The notes beneath the pieces were generated by a model, which had not been told where the DNA came from, ran no database searches, and was given only the letters and a program-made list of their open reading frames with translations. A stretch of DNA of 64,000 bases from Albugo candida (Eukaryota; Oomycota; Peronosporomycetes; Albuginales; Albuginaceae): contig CAJNAR010000169.1 of the NCBI GenBank assembly GCA_905220665.1, positions 62,001 to 126,000 on the forward strand, read 5' to 3'. Every line of letters begins with the position of its first letter. The stretch's first letter is position 1. Shown in pieces: positions 1 through 11,319 of this stretch. A program made the translations under genes and the position numbers.

Positions 1-406
1 TACTTTTGGTCAAGCATCTTTTTCTTCTTGACTCGTGCCCGTTTTTCCTCGCGTAATTGTTTGTCTTGGAGGTACTTTTTTCTCGACATTCCACCAAATT
101 TGCGCTTCTCCAAAAAATCTGTCAATGGTACCAAAGCCTTTCGCGCTGATCGAAGTTGTGGGTGTTGCAGTAAGTTTACATTCTCACCCAACTGTAAAAG
201 AACCTGTACAGAAAGAGATTGGATGGATTGATATACAGCGAGATGAAAAAGTCTTACTTTATTGAAGATTTCTAGCTCTTTGTGTGAGAATGGAAGTGGA
301 TTGGTGGTGGAGGATGGTGAAGGTTCGGGGCATGGTTCTACTGCGATTTGTTCAGGCAAGCTGGAAGTAGATGGAAGTGTGTCTTCCTCGCTGTAGCCAT
401 CCAGCA
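1..406 (-). CDS. Unidentified host gene, 5' part, two exons, runs off the left edge
   Basis: I do not recognise this gene. Reading leftward from an ATG at 406, exon 1 (406-258) encodes an acidic, Pro/Ser/Thr-rich N-terminus. A 54-bp intron (257-204, GTAAG...CAG) follows. Exon 2 (203-1) stays open to the window edge. It encodes a Leu/Gln stretch, then a strongly basic segment rich in Arg, Lys and Glu (about residues 85-115) that looks like a charged helix or nuclear/nucleolar signal. The intron is the same size as those in the neighbouring PIG-M gene on the same strand, which supports the model. The 3' end lies outside the window. The start is the first ATG in frame with the splice model and is not otherwise supported. 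Confidence 0.5.
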
Positions 407-660
407 TACGTCACCAGCGATTTGAGTGTACAGTAAACTTGCGCTTAAGTATGTGTGAAATAAAGCGACAAAAAAAATGAGCTTCTCGAGGTTGAGTAAT
501 AATTCGTTTATTTTGTATGATATAATCGATTCACATAAGTTTCCTCGCATTAAAATAGTTCTGACGAATAAGTGCATCATAAGAATAGAAGCTCTTGTAC
601 TGATTACTTGATGAATGAAGGTTACTATTGTATATCGCTCATTGAATACTTGATGAAAAA

Positions 661-2335
661 CTAATCGACTTTATCAGAAATGCCGACTGAATTGATTTTT
701 CCATCTTGGAATGTTGCACGGAGCCTTTGCTTTTGGATGAATGTCACCAAAATGTATACATTGACACAGAAGAATAACAGTCCGGCCATCCATAGGTGCA
801 AAAAAGTATTTGCACCTTTCATCTCCAAATAGTACGCCCAATACAACCAATGCAACTGAATAAGGCGAAATTTTAGTATACAATACCCTTTTGCTTGACG
901 CCTACCTCTGCGCCCAGCCAAATGAGTATGAGCCACAATCCTCTCCATAAAAGTGATAATTTCGAATATGGGAGAATGAGCGGGAGAAACGCCGTATACC
1001 ACAAGAAATACTGCAAGAATTCGTATCAGCATCAAAATATGTGGTCTTCATCAAAGTTGAAATTACCTGCGCGGTGCATACTTTGTTGAAAATGACAAAT
1101 ACATATGTCAATAAAAACAATGAAAAGCATAAATCGCGCCCAAAGCGAATCGAAATTACGATTATGGTGAGCATTTGCGGCACGAATGCCAGCAAACCCA
1201 GTCCGAGACCTGTGGAAGTATTGTACCTATCGCCAACGTATCAGTAACTCAGACGAGCATGAAATGCTGAGTACCTCAAATAAAGATCGTAAAAGTAAAC
1301 TGAGAAGTTGTGCCGATTATCTGTTCGTATCAGATGATACAAATACGTCTCATAGAGAAATGGATAGCCATATCTGCCAAAAGCAAGAAGGATCATATCC
1401 GATAGCTTTGACGTGGAGTAGTACCAACATTTGATAAAACAACATCAAGAGTGCCATAAAACTGAGCCCGCTAATGATGCCGAATGTGAAGCGGTTCCAA
1501 TTTATCCAATGTAGTGGTTTGGCCCAGCGAGTATTTGACGTGATTACAGGTCTAGAGGTTACATCATAAGTTCTATCGAGACACTGATTGATAGAACCTC
1601 AGTGATATACTGAAGAATGAATGATATGTATAATTACCATAAACAAGGCCAATGTATAGACAATTGGATAAATCTTGAAGTGCACTGCAAAACCAAAGCT
1701 AGCCGACCTCTTAGTTTACCGAATGATAAATTTCTGTAAAGCTTACAAAATGGCAGCAATCCATGTTCGTTTTGTCACTAAAAAATATATCGTGGCCATG
1801 ACTAACATCACCACAATGACATCTGCATTTCCTCGTGTCGAGATGTTGATGGAAAAAGGATGAAATAGCCATATACACGTATACTTTATGGCTTCTACTT
1901 GTTTCGAATGAAAAATGCGAGTATAACTCTGTAAAGTGCGAGAGTATGTTACCGCTAGTATTTAGTCCCTGGAGTCTCAATATTTTCATAAGCAAAAGGC
2001 CAACGATTATATCACCAATCGCAAAGAAGATTTTGCCACAAAGCGGACTGATAACGACATTCATTGTCAATAAGTACGCTCTAACAGTATTCGGTCAATA
2101 ACGGAAGCTATACTATGCATGGATTGGCCTACAGTATTGGTGTGTAGCGATACGTTGTGCGGTCAAATGGCGATTGAAAGCCATCCACGACGAGCCTAGA
2201 AGCATCCGTGTACACATCATAGTCCACATCAGTGTATTTTACACTCATTGTAGCATCCTGATAGCTTCCAAATAAAATTAGTAACACGCGAGGCAGCATG
2301 GCCGCACATGATACGGTCCATGCGTTCCACGTCAT
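661..2335 (-). CDS. PIGM: GPI mannosyltransferase I catalytic subunit (PIG-M / Gpi14), nine exons
   Basis: PIG-M is the ER multi-pass enzyme that transfers the first mannose from dolichol-phosphate-mannose to GlcN-PI in GPI-anchor synthesis. Exons read 2335-2133, 2080-1953, 1894-1747, 1698-1638, 1583-1429, 1373-1275, 1226-1067, 1010-906 and 855-661. They sum to 1254 nt (417 residues plus stop), close to the usual family length, and every splice phase agrees. Recognisable family blocks in order are [12 protein letters not shown] (the DxD-type catalytic loop), [42 protein letters not shown] and the C-terminal [12 protein letters not shown]. Introns are 48-58 bp with GT-AG ends. An internal Met at 2299 is an alternative start, but the upstream ATG keeps the first membrane span whole. 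No frame damage was seen, so it is probably functional. Confidence 0.93.
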
Positions 2336-3634
2336 TGTGCCATTTTACCGGTTCAGTCACGGTACTGATACAGAATTGCAATTTACAGAACTGGTGCTAC
2401 TTGACACTAATTTCTACTAAGAAGTCTAAAAGTCGCTTTACTCTTGTGATATTTAATACTCTCTCTTCGCGAGCAATGGTTCAATGTATGATCTCGAATT
2501 ATCACTTCTAGTTGCGATTCTTATGGCAATTGACTATAATGCTGAGGGATCTGCATGATCAGTAATGATTCCTAATCAAAGGATGATGTAGATGATAACC
2601 CGACTAGTAATGCTGATATCTAACGCTACTAGGCGATGCATTTGCTAATAATTCCAGTGTAGTTGTCTTTTTCACAAAGGCGAGACGGAAATAGTGTCAA
2701 ACGAAGCACCCACATCGAAAGTACGATGTACCTGATGCGAGTAATGCAGTTGATCGGCTCTGGTGACTGCATATTGTTGTGATATGACTTTTACAGCACC
2801 ATTTCACATGACGTGGGTCACAGCTCTAATCTCGTTTTAGCTCCAAAGAATTTTCTGACCAGCGCTAGATAGTAACACAGCAGCGATATATAATTGAATA
2901 CTATTGCACGATATAGGTCAATCATTTCAATAAAATCCTACAAAATTGTTGCTACCAACCATATGTAAGCTTATGATTCAATATCTCCAATCAGAAGGCC
3001 GCCCAAAACGTCATATTTAATAGGCGCGTAGGCCGAGTGTACGTTCCTCTTGGAATTGATAGGAGTCAAATGCTATAACTGACTGGAAGACCTTCCTATC
3101 CTTATATTTGATAACAATCAATCGAGTCGATCCTTGCTGCAGCTAACTCATGTCTGAGGGAGCAAACGTTGCTGATACCCTGGTATCTCCAGCGGATATC
3201 ACCCCCTATTGCGATACAGATTCTTCATCAGAAAGATGCATCAGGCTCCTTCCATTCATTGATGTCAAACGATCCACAATCCATTTCGTAAGACAAAGTT
3301 CGGCATCCATTTTGACAGAACGGAAGTATGAAATTCCAATATTCCAATTCGCAATGTTGGTGTATTATCTCAGCGACTGAAGCCCTGTTTTCTGGTATTC
3401 GTAGGTATATTATTCGGCGAAGAAGCGCTTGCAAAAATATCCGGCAGACGTCGCATGATAAAAACGCCGTAAGCTGGTGAATATGTAGGGTAGCTACAGT
3501 CTTCTACAATTATACCGATTTCTTTCTTCTCTCCACATTTAATCGTTGTCGATATCTCCAGGTCGCATTCTATGTCTGAACACCATTCGTTTGGTCGTTA
3601 ACAATAGCCACTGTATCGATTTCCACATAATAGC
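2336..3634. other. Intergenic, no gene supported
   Basis: Short ORFs here (for example 3150-3380 on the plus strand and 3539-3751 on the minus strand) show no family motif or splice-consistent extension. The right end merges into the promoter region of the first MGSY gene. I see no repeat matching the rest of the window. Confidence 0.5.
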
Positions 3635-3656
3635 GGCTGTGTATAATTGACCAATC
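3635..3656 (+). promoter_or_regulatory. CCAAT-type element upstream of MGSY gene 1
   Basis: The 22-bp block ends in CCAATC and matches about 17 of 22 positions of the element found upstream of the other family members. Its end lies 202 bp before the ATG at 3858. The left half is degenerate here, so the palindrome is weaker than in the other copies. The block CACCGTTGT, found downstream in other copies, follows at about 3708. Confidence 0.55.
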
Positions 3657-3857
3657 ATGTGCTGTACATCGATACTGGCTTTCTTGTTTATGATTCGATA
3701 AGGTATGCACCGTTGTTCATCAAACGCAAGGCTGCTACGCATCTTGTGCAAGTTTAATTCAATTAAATAGAATTTCGCTAATCAGTGGCACTGTTTCCGC
3801 TCCTTTTATACCATTCCTTCTTTTCCCAACAAGGCCGCACTCCAAATACTTTTGATC

Positions 3858-4835
3858 ATGGGCTCCTACTTGACGCTTATCAACAACACAGAAGTCACGT
3901 ATGAGTGTAAAGTCGGCATTCATGAGTCCGCTTTGAAAAATGCTTTGCTAGGTGCTACTTTTGTAGGCGCGGGCGTCGCAACGCTTAGTCTTCCGGCAAT
4001 TTTAGTGTCAGCCTTTGCCACTACCTTCCTTTTCTCTTCAAGCGGACTCGCGAGTATGGTCACTCGCATGCTGTTTTGGGCCACGATTGCTGGAAGCGGG
4101 CTAGTAGGTCTACAACTGACAGGTGTCTTTGGACCAAATCATCAATTGAAATCAATGCGAATGACGCTGCAACAGTTTGACTATTTCAACGAGTCGATCG
4201 TGTCCGTTTTGAACGACGATTTAGAGAGGAAAAAGTTTTTTGCCATCAAATCTGGTGAGTCGCATCAATACGAAAAGATGACACTGGGATTACTTCGTCA
4301 AGCGACGTGCGTGCGGAATGTTTACATATCAAATGTTTCGATTGGCATGCAAGTGCTGCTTGTCAAACCGATGTGGACTAGCGTGATACCGAATGAAAAT
4401 CGAAATTACGATCTCAAAGCCGCAATGGTGAAGAACGGTATTTCATACTACATGGTGAATTCCGCTAAATTCATGGAATATGAAAATAAGACTTTCTCGG
4501 CACAATCAATCCTTTCGCTGAATGCGAGTCAACTTATGAGAATCAATGATGCGAATACCCCAAGCCCAGGCTCGACGTCAACTCCAACAGCAAATCCTCC
4601 GGCTTTGAATAATCTTCAGCCTATTATTCCGCTTCCAGTTTCCAATCAAGAACACAACAATAGCGTACTTTCTGGAAGCATCCCCAATCTTGATTCGACT
4701 AAGCCTCAGTACGCACCCATTGCGCTTGCAATGGCTCCTACCGCTAATAGTAGTGGGAACAATGGACACGCTATATCTTCGAGGTCGAGATCTATCCAAC
4801 CTCCAGCGCAAAATATCTATTCACTTTTGTCGTAA
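3858..4835 (+). CDS. MGSY-family membrane protein, member 1 (325 aa, unknown function)
   Basis: I do not recognise the family. The ATG at 3858 is chosen because every copy starts MGSY at this point. Residues 1-24 (MGSYLTLINNTEVTYECKVG...) are nearly invariant and fit the N-myristoylation pattern M-G-x3-T. Residues 28-90 are hydrophobic with two likely membrane spans and differ strongly between members. Residues 95-215 form a conserved soluble-looking domain containing FDYFNESIVSVLN and HQYEKMTLGLLRQATCVR. Residues 216-325 are Ser/Thr/Pro/Asn-rich and low in secondary structure. A single uninterrupted exon is seen. A peripheral or integral membrane role is inference from the sequence only. Confidence 0.8.
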   Translation: MGSYLTLINNTEVTYECKVGIHESALKNALLGATFVGAGVATLSLPAILVSAFATTFLFSSSGLASMVTRMLFWATIAGSGLVGLQLTGVFGPNHQLKSMRMTLQQFDYFNESIVSVLNDDLERKKFFAIKSGESHQYEKMTLGLLRQATCVRNVYISNVSIGMQVLLVKPMWTSVIPNENRNYDLKAAMVKNGISYYMVNSAKFMEYENKTFSAQSILSLNASQLMRINDANTPSPGSTSTPTANPPALNNLQPIIPLPVSNQEHNNSVLSGSIPNLDSTKPQYAPIALAMAPTANSSGNNGHAISSRSRSIQPPAQNIYSLLS

Positions 4836-4989
4836 TTCCAATAAGCTGCCCATTCTCCTATCAATGGTACCACTCGGCTACATATCACGTAGGCTTTATT
4901 ATGATGTGGGCAAGTCCAACAGGAATAGAGCTCTCCCTTTGACGTAAACCCTGCATAAGAATACATTTTTATGAGCCTGAAGTATTTAC

Positions 4990-6290
4990 TCGCAGATAGT
5001 ATTTCAAATACTTTCGACAGTGCTAGACGAGCTGTTTGCAATCGTTGGTGAAAAAGTTTGAGGCTTCGCTTGCTTAGACCATTTCTTGTGTCCTACTCTG
5101 TGTAAAATAGTATAAGATTCATAGGACCTGTGTGAGCTCTAAAGCGTTAGCATCCACTTTTGGATGTGCAATGAAACGAAGAGCTGACTTGCCCGGAGCT
5201 GAAGGTCCCATTCAGTTGCGCCTCGAAATAGATGCTGGGAGATAATCGCTGACTACAGACTTGATATATAAAAAGGGTATCTTATCAAGTTTTTGGAAGG
5301 TGATTAGCTGTGATCAGGCGCACGATTCACTGTCATGTATCTGGTGTCCACTTCATTCAACAGCCAAATTGATCTTCGAATGAGCATAAACACGCTTTAG
5401 ACTGTCATAATCTCGATGAGTGCATCAGGCCGCGTGGATTTTCTTGCGACTAAAGCAGCATTTTAACTTGACGCAAGGACTTTCAGTGTCGTATTGATCC
5501 TTTGTTTGACTAGATAGGAAAGGCGTACGTTGAAGCTACTGTGCTCAGAGTGCAACGACGTCTGGCGAACAAAGCAAGACAACAGGAATTGCAAACGGCG
5601 GAACCGGAACGGTAATTGACAAACATGTTGATAACGTTGGTTTGACGCGACCGCTCTTGTCACTTTCCCACTGATTTCGCCTCAATTTCGAGATCATATC
5701 ATTTTTAAGTGCTCCCAAACCATCAAAATACCCACTCTACATGGATCAAGTTCATTGTATGAATATATTGCTATAGTATCCTACTGGTCATGACCCTGTA
5801 AGTCGATCCTAATGCTCTTACTTTCTCTGTCTGTTTTAATTGCAAACACGAGCTTTCGAAGAGCAGGTATCTTGTACTGGTAGAAGTGATTTATTCTCTT
5901 GAAATTGCTTGGTTAGGAAGTGTGTTTGCTCATTCTAGAGCATTATCAATCAGAAATAGACGTCAAAATCGTTCGATTTAAGTCTGATAAGCTTACGGAA
6001 TAATGTATTGGAATCTCGTCTCAATTGAGATATTCTCTTTTCGAAATGTGTGAATGTAGTCGTTTCCTCCGTACCGCACTACCGCATGAAGTCTCTTACT
6101 CGTACTGGGGATAAAGAGCCTTGACTTATATAACGCAGCTACCTACTACTGCAAAGGTGGTGAAGTATGTAAGTTGGCGTGAGTTGTCATGCTACAAGGT
6201 CGCACTGAAATTCTTCGTTATGTATCACTGACATTGCATCACCCTTATCATGAGAGGTCCTACGTCATAACTCACTCAAACGAGAATGAA
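4990..6290 (+). repeat. Conserved downstream region of MGSY unit 1
   Basis: Short matches occur in the same order as in the sequences downstream of the other MGSY genes. Examples are TGTGTCCTAC at about 5088, the GACTTGCCCGGAGCTG block at about 5187, AACGCAGCTAC at about 6137 and the final CATGAGAGGTC...CATAACTCA block near 6250. Homologous stretches lie at 23,980-25,090 and 32,270-33,960. The region is too diverged and interrupted to be one coding sequence. It shows that the duplicated unit was larger than the gene. Confidence 0.55.
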
Positions 6291-7019
6291 TTTCGACACA
6301 TTGAATCTGGTCAATGGGGCGCTCAGTTTGTACGATGTATACCACGCATTGGGTTCTGACCATACGATAGCCGTGTCACTCGCAGCGAGCGATTATTGGG
6401 ATGTCAGAACCACTCACTCAATTAATTGGAATTTATTTGGGATACATTTCATGAGCTATGTAGCTAGAGCAAAAATATACAGTCGATATTTGTGGCCTGA
6501 TCGAATCATATTCTGAAATAAATTGCTGATTACCAATGTTCGTCGATTCAAAATCAAGTTTCCATGGCTAGATTCTTTTCACTGAAACGCACTGACCATA
6601 TCATCAATTTGCACAGAGACCAATCTGGAAGACCAGGTTATATTTTCTCGCTTCTATCAAGCACCTGATGAGTAAGGTATTACCGTTGACGTATCTAGTT
6701 AGGAACCGGTCACGTCTCTAACGGATCGGTTTCGAAATTGGGCTGATATCTTTCTAGATATCGGTCCAAGGTGGAAAAAAGTTCACCTACATTACGGCGG
6801 AACAGGAAAGATCAAGCAATCGACAAAGCTGTCGTCTGGATTGCTCTGTGGAAGATTTGTTGAAGACAAATAACGACGAAGACCGAACAGCACCGGACAA
6901 TTTACGCTCATCTGAGCAAAATGGCTATACCAGAGTGTCAGAGTGTTTACTTTCTGAAGTATAAACTAGCACTAGGCTATATATACATCCTCGCCAACTT
7001 GCTAACCAGCTCAACACTT
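6291..7019. other. Intergenic; LTR-like fragment at its right end
   Basis: An open frame at 6286-6516 has no recognisable motif. The segment around 6885-7010 (with TATAAACTAGCA) resembles the reverse complement of about 33,590-33,720, suggesting a shared LTR or promoter fragment. Nothing else is supported. Confidence 0.35.
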
Positions 7020-7127
7020 TCTGATTGACCAGCTCACTTCTCAATTTGCCGGATACTAAGTAACCCGCTAATTTAGTAAAAACACCTCGAAAGAACACCT
7101 TTTTTCAACTCTTTCCTCTCGAAAACA

Positions 7128-7787
7128 ATGGTTCAAGTCGACATATCGACACAACCCAGGGTGCTAGCGTCCACTTGTAGTGACGTGGCAACCCTCATGA
7201 GTCACCCAGTATTGGGTGATTGCATGATTGTTGATGAGTCGTCACCCCTGTATGATGACGTGGTAAGTACCCCCACCCCCAGTGCGACGGTACATGGTAA
7301 TACCGTTACTAACGGTGTAGGATGTGGTACCGGTGGTACATGTGGTGCTGTCGTTGCCTCATCATAGGGTGACCCAAAAGAAACTGTAACTGCAAGTGTG
7401 GACGACACTAAAAGTCCCACTCTTGCTGACATTATCAAGTCGCAGGAGTCCTTGCGTAAGGACCAGGCTAGAGCTCGGGCGAAATTTCGCGTGGAGCTCC
7501 CAAAGCCGAAAGCCTCGGATATCGAGGCCATACTGCAGCTATATGCTGATGGGGAGCATCCGGATTGGTCTGTTTTGTCTGCGAAACTGGAAGCAGCAAG
7601 ACCTTTCCAAATCCGGAAAGCAACCTTCCCCATGGTCTTGGAGACGGGTCAGTCCTTGACACGTACTCCAAATGGGAAAATCTTATCCTCTCTGATGCGA
7701 GACCACGGCAATCCGGTCTTTGAAAGTTTACTGGAGAGCCGGTCAATCGCTCAGGTACCAAAATGCCTGGGGGAAACATCAGGGTGA
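7128..7787 (+). pseudogene. LINE A ORF1, 5' part (frame-broken)
   Basis: An open frame from ATG 7128 ends at 7367 after a Thr/Gly/Val-rich stretch. A second frame from 7398 to 7787 is charged (DIIKSQESLRKDQARARAKF) and probably continues the same ORF1 product after a stop. Matching sequence flanks the Copia element in LINE E (44,600-44,736 and 49,274-49,800), which confirms that this is element coding sequence and not a host gene. Confidence 0.55.
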
Positions 7788-7841
7788 TGGTCACCACGGC
7801 CGATGCCTGCCAACAGTTGGAGTGTCAGCCAGTGACTGTCC

Positions 7842-9456
7842 TTGGAAAAAGTACTTTTTCGGGAGTTTGATACTCTTGAAACAAAACACTACCTCGATGT
7901 CTTCGGCGTAGGCGTGGAGGAGGAGCGGAACCACATACTCCGCGCTCTTCACCACCTCGGATGTCAAGTGGTGCATGACACCTTTCGCGAGACGATTCCC
8001 ACCAAGGAAGTGCTGATGTCGACTTGGCGAGTTTACTTTGGTTGTTTGACGTGCCCCCAACAACTGGTTAGAGTTGGTAAAGTGGTTGAACAAATCGCTT
8101 ACGACAAACAACTTTACCCAGTAAGGGGGGAAATGCTCCTATTCCAACGGAACGACCACGTTTTGGTCAACGTGGTCCTTATTGCTTGGATTTGGGTGAT
8201 ACAGCAGCCACGGGAGCACGGCAACAACAAACCAACAAGCAAAAGAAGCAGCAAAACCAGAATCAATCTGCAACTCCGATTCACAACAAACAAAAACAAA
8301 AAAAGCAACAACAAAAAACAACCGAACCAGCGGCACTTGTGGTGCCACCACAAGCGGTAGTGAATCCAGTTCCCAGTCAAGAATTGGAGACGAGGACAGC
8401 TGAAAGGAAGCTCTCCGATCAAATCTCGTCGGAGCTTAACACTCCTCCCATCCTCCAACTGACTAGTCAGACATACTCACAACCTCGGGTGGAGCGGGAT
8501 GGCGATGTATCCATGGGGTTGGCATGCACGAGTGGAAAACGTAACCGGGTGGAGCCGTTCGAACAAATGGTCTCCAAAGTACTACCTCTTGCGCTTCCGA
8601 AGTTAGCGACAAGTAATTATTTTGCTGTGCTCGCAACTATGGAGGTGGAGATCGAAGCAGTGAAAGCGGTTGCCAGTCCGGAGAAGGGGAATCGAGTTCA
8701 AATCATCCCCATGAAAGCACGGATGCCAAAGGAGGTGGCCACTTCGAAAAAGGCGGCACACTTTTATCAAAAACGGCATACAACAATCGAGAAATCGGAA
8801 CTACCAACCCGAGTTGGTGAGATAGGGGAGATAATGGAAATCGATTCCAAAAATGCCCTTCACTCACTCCGACCGGATAAGCTAGTTCAAGCCGATGCTT
8901 GCATCCATCACGTTAAAAATCTAGTCCAGTTCTGCACAAATCCGGAAAAAATCATCCGAGCGGCACTTGATCATCCGATCACGATGAATGGTGTGCTACT
9001 AGCGTGTATGGAGTCGAATGATAAAGCGTTGGATGAATTGGCGCATCTGCTCATGATAAATCGGGTTTTTGCAGCGTACAATCTCGGTGAAGATGTTACG
9101 TTTGCGACGCGATGGAGTCGCCATGTTGGTGGAAAAGTTCCATCAAAACGATCTGTCTTGTTCGAGAAAGTCATGTCGTGGTGGACGTCAGTGCCGGACA
9201 TAGTTTTCGGTTTGACTCGTGCGACCAAAGCTCTCGCGTTTTTGGAACTCTTATTTATGTGTACTGCCCCGACATTCTACACAAACGATCACTGGATCCA
9301 ATATCTCACCGATGGACCAGTGATTTGGATTCCGGGTCATCATTGTCGTTTACTTCCAACTAATGTGATTATATCCTTTTTCCGCTCCGATGTGGGCATA
9401 AAGTGTTGGTCTCTATGGTTTGGAGGTAAATGGCGCGGACTTCTCCATGGTGACAT
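7842..9456 (+). pseudogene. LINE A ORF1, main part (gag-like)
   Basis: Two overlapping frames (7842-8360, then 8186 onward) cover one ancestral product, so at least one frameshift is present. A Gln/Lys/Asn-rich low-complexity tract lies at 8210-8340. It is followed by a roughly 370-residue region with RWSRHVGGKVPSKR and GPVIWIPGHHCRLLPTNV, both conserved in degenerate form in LINEs C and E. The open frame runs on to 9553, but everything after 9456 belongs to the inserted MITE. Nucleic-acid chaperone function is inferred from position only. Confidence 0.6.
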
Positions 9457-9759
9457 TGTAACGCCGGCAGGAGGAAGGGGGAGGAAGCAAAGGAAGATAT
9501 TTGCTGGCGAAGCTCTATTTGCTAAAAAATGGAAAGTGAGCTTTTTTAATTAAAGAATCCTGGTTCACCCTCTCTGATTGGCTAATCCACTTCTCCAACT
9601 AAATATGAACTATGCATGCATGTACAATGGAGGTTGTTACATCCTCCCAGAATTGACTTCTCGTTGTCGCTTCTTGAAATCGGCGATGAGAGCATTCCAA
9701 TGAGAAACATGACGAATATGTTCCTTTGCTTCCTCTCCCTTCCTCCTGCCGGCGTTACA
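9457..9759. mobile_element. 303-bp MITE inserted in LINE A ORF1
   Basis: The ends are inverted repeats of about 44 bp starting TGTAACGCCGGCAGGAGGAA. The left copy is at 9457-9500 and the right copy ends at 9759. The element is flanked on both sides by GACAT (9452-9456 and 9760-9764), a 5-bp target-site duplication. The same LINE position in copy E (about 51,120) has uninterrupted GACATCG, which gives the empty site. There is no coding capacity. The superfamily is not assigned; ends of this form with a 5-bp duplication fit several hAT- or Novosib-like groups. Confidence 0.85.
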
Positions 9760-9900
9760 GACATCGCTGAACTTTCAGTCAATCTCAGCTTTTTTCCAGA
9801 GGAACAAACAACACTTCACATCTCACAACAAGATGGTGAAACGAGGTTGATTTCTGGTCCACTTCAGCTTGACTGCTAAGGGTACCTCGATTATTTCAAC

Positions 9901-10965
9901 GTGGAACAATATCTCAGCACTCACGGTGAATGTCAATGGAATTATAAAAATGGTCATCTTTTTATCGACCACATCCTATCACAACACTCCATTTGTTGTG
10001 TTCAAGAAACCAAGTTTCACAACCAGAAGCAACTGGACTCATTTCAGTTTTTATTATCCTTAAAAATGCAGCACAAAATGTTTGTTAACGACCACAACAG
10101 TGCTTTTCTCCATCCGACTCAAAACCGCAGTGGCGGCGTCATGACAATCCTTCGTTCGGACTTTCCCGGTTATACAACAGCGGAACAACTCACCGAACGA
10201 AGCATTCGAAATGGTTATTTGGTTTTGCGTCTTGCCATTCACGACGCACCGGAGTATATTCACAATGTATATGCACCGGTCAAGGCCGAGGAACGAGTGG
10301 GCTTTTATTAGTTATTGCTTTCAAACACTTTGGAATCGACCGCAACACATATCGTGTTTGGTGATTTCAACACACCACTCGATCCAGCTATCAATGCTTC
10401 GAGTGGAACAATCCGGCACGAACCAAGTCGATTAGCGTGTTTGGAATGGCTTTCACAGTTGGGTGTGGTAAACGCTTGGCGAATCCAACATCCGACTGAA
10501 AAAGTATGTACAGGACCATTACCGAGCAAGAATCGACTTGATTATATCTGCATGTCGGAAGAGCTATTTAATAGGGTATACAAAACCTCTGAGTATTTTC
10601 GTCCACGACATGCCGGAGATCATCTGGCACAAAAAGTAACTTTTGCAAATCCAACTCAATCTACGGGTCGAGGATATTGGAAATGTTCATTACGACTATT
10701 TGAATATCCTAAAGTTGTCGAAGCAATCAAATTGGAAGCGATTTTGGTGCTCGAACAGTTACGGACAACTTCGAATCCCGGTAAAATGTGGGAAAGTTGG
10801 AAGACGAAAATCAAGAAACAGCTTCAACGCATTGAACAAAAGGTTTCAAAAGATAGCCGACGTGAAGTTGAGTCTAGCCAACGTGTTTTGGAACTCGCAG
10901 CAGCTCGATATCGCATCCAAGACACCAATGAGTCACGGTATTTTTACAAATCGAGTCTCGAATAA
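9901..10965 (+). pseudogene. LINE A endonuclease domain, one internal stop
   Basis: One frame is open except for a TAG at 10309-10311. Motifs of the exonuclease-endonuclease-phosphatase fold are visible in order: CCVQETKFH (catalytic Glu), GDFNTPLD, NRLDYICMS and HAGDHLA in place of the usual SDH. This domain nicks target DNA to prime reverse transcription. A basic linker (KTKIKKQLQRIEQKVSK) follows and leads toward the RT. Confidence 0.8.
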
Positions 10966-11319
10966 TTTCGAATCTCAGTCGAACACACTGCGAAATACAA
11001 CCAAGATCAAAGTTTCGACCATTACGTGAAGCATACGGAGAACTCTTCCAAGCATTTTTTTCGCCCTCCGGATAGTTCTTGTCGTCGCGTGCCGATCGAA
11101 AATGTTACAAAAAAATGTGGTACCGTGACATCGAACCCGAGGGAGATTATTGACGAATTCAGAGATCATTGGGGTGGCGTCATGGGATCTGTTTATAGCT
11201 CTTAGATCGACTCAAATGTTCCAAGTGAAAGAAAGCAAAAAAAGTTACTCGATTCGATTCAAGTTTCGCTTGCCTCAGCAGAGCAAGACCGTCTCTCCAC
11301 TCGATTAAGTACGACCGAG

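Noticed and set aside
9457..9553. C-terminal residues of the LINE A ORF1 frame beyond 9456
   Set aside because: They are read from the inserted MITE and are not part of the ancestral protein.
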